Positions 63,468 to 64,000 of a stretch of 64,000 nucleotides of DNA are shown here, one piece after another. The notes below the pieces were generated by a model that saw nothing but the letters and a program-made list of their open reading frames with translations, did not search any database and was not told where the DNA came from. Both the position numbers and the translations under genes were made by a program. This DNA is from Rhizobium mesosinicum (GTDB lineage Bacteria; Pseudomonadota; Alphaproteobacteria; Rhizobiales; Rhizobiaceae): the NCBI RefSeq assembly GCF_019511345.1, contig NZ_JAEUAK010000005.1, forward strand, positions 1 to 64,000. The letters run 5' to 3'. Every line of letters begins with the position of its first letter. Position 1 is the first letter of the stretch.

Positions 63468-64000
63468 ATGCGCGGCAGCGACTATGCGGAACTCAGGGCT
63501 TTTGCGGCAGTTGCCGAACAGGGAAATTTTGCCCGCGCGGCCGCGCGGCTCGGCATGTCGGCCTCCGCACTCAGCCAGACGATCCGCACACTCGAAGAAC
63601 GGATGGGCATCCGGCTGCTCAACCGCACGACCCGCAGCGTCGCGCCGAGCGAGGCTGGCCAGCGCCTGCTTACCCGGCTCTTGCCGGCCCTTGCCGATCT
63701 CGACCGGGCGGTAGCGGACGTTGCGGCGCTGCGCGATAAGCCAGCCGGTCTCCTGCGCATCAACGCGCCTCGGGTCGCGATCGTGCACAGGCTGGCGCCG
63801 TTGATCGCCCCCTTCCACGCGGCCTATCCCGATATCGCCATCGACATTATCGTGGATGACAGACTTTCCGACATCGTCGCCGGCCGTTTCGATGCTGGCA
63901 TCCGGCTGGGTGAGATGGTGGAAAAGGACATGGTAAGCGTGAAGCTCGGCGGCGAGATGCGGCTCGTCGTCATCGCCTCGCCCGACTACATCGCGCGCCA
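63468..64000 (+). CDS. LysR-family regulator (cut by window end)
   Basis: 177 residues are visible from the ATG (MRGSDYAELRAFAAVAEQGN). The helix-turn-helix is FARAAARLGMSASALSQTIRTLEERMGIRLLNRTTRSVAPSEAGQRLL, typical of LysR. The first part of the effector domain (LLRINAPRVAIVHRLAPLIAPFHAAYPDIAIDIIVDDRLSDIVAGRFDAGIRLG) fits the CrgA-like subgroup. It is divergent from the aldo/keto reductase gene, with a 95-bp shared region containing an imperfect CTGA...TCAG dyad (63417-63440). The C-terminus lies beyond the window. Confidence 0.9.
   Translation, partial: MRGSDYAELRAFAAVAEQGNFARAAARLGMSASALSQTIRTLEERMGIRLLNRTTRSVAPSEAGQRLLTRLLPALADLDRAVADVAALRDKPAGLLRINAPRVAIVHRLAPLIAPFHAAYPDIAIDIIVDDRLSDIVAGRFDAGIRLGEMVEKDMVSVKLGGEMRLVVIASPDYIAR

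Overview
This 64 kb window is GC-rich, densely coding chromosomal-type DNA from a member of the Rhizobiaceae, most likely Rhizobium. The evidence is a MucR/RosR zinc-finger regulator of the 143-aa type, the DUF1214/DUF1254 pair next to a class A penicillin-binding protein, DUF2336, DUF1491 and DUF5330 proteins typical of rhizobia, an Mrp/Pha cation antiporter operon, and dispersed short palindromic repeats of rhizobial style. I found no rRNA, tRNA, CRISPR array, prophage or transposase gene.

Region 1 (about 0.15-9.9 kb) is the most distinctive part. It is a complete Nit1C-type operon: a Sll0783/MSMEG_0572-family protein, a nitrilase, an atypical radical SAM enzyme, a GNAT protein, an AIR-synthase-like protein, a glycosyltransferase, a small MSMEG_0570-family protein, a flavin monooxygenase-like oxidoreductase and a LnmK/Pnap_2097-like hotdog protein. 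A consensus sigma-54 promoter precedes it, with an inverted repeat overlapping its -24 box. A MocR-type (GntR plus aminotransferase) regulator is divergent. The linked genes suggest that a small nitrogenous metabolite is made or processed. In other bacteria this cluster is tied to growth on cyanide and to nitrogen starvation, but its product is unknown. The glycosyltransferase carries a rhizobial palindromic repeat inserted in frame, adding about 65 residues.

Region 2 (9.9-31 kb) is a mosaic of short accessory units: a second MocR regulator divergent from an EamA exporter, a methyltransferase, a CGNR-type regulator, a decayed alpha/beta-hydrolase fused by deletion to an intact one, two DUF1801 paralogues, an ABC-F ATPase, an SDR/AraC divergent pair, an S1C-like protein that has lost its catalytic triad, two overlapping esterase genes, otnK-otnC, a TetR/SDR pair, a class C beta-lactamase and an MscS channel with a cyclic-nucleotide-binding-like tail.

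Region 3 (31-49 kb) carries more conserved housekeeping and envelope genes: a YcgN-type protein, a PBP1, the DUF1214/1254 pair, small rhizobial proteins, DUF2336, an ABC-F gene broken by one base, a soluble chemoreceptor, a second copy of the SDR/AraC divergent pair, a peptidoglycan-binding protein overlapping a sensor kinase, SufE and MucR.

Region 4 (49-64 kb) holds the seven-gene mrp/pha operon (A to G, leftward, with a palindromic repeat between A and B), then MsrB, an amine/amino-acid oxidase-like flavoprotein, acetyltransferases, a pentapeptide-repeat protein, a hemolysin III-type membrane protein, a DksA-like protein, a universal stress protein, a VOC dioxygenase-like protein with a possible Tat signal, an aldo-keto reductase and a LysR gene cut by the window end. 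Function assignments rest on motif recognition by eye; no database search was run.
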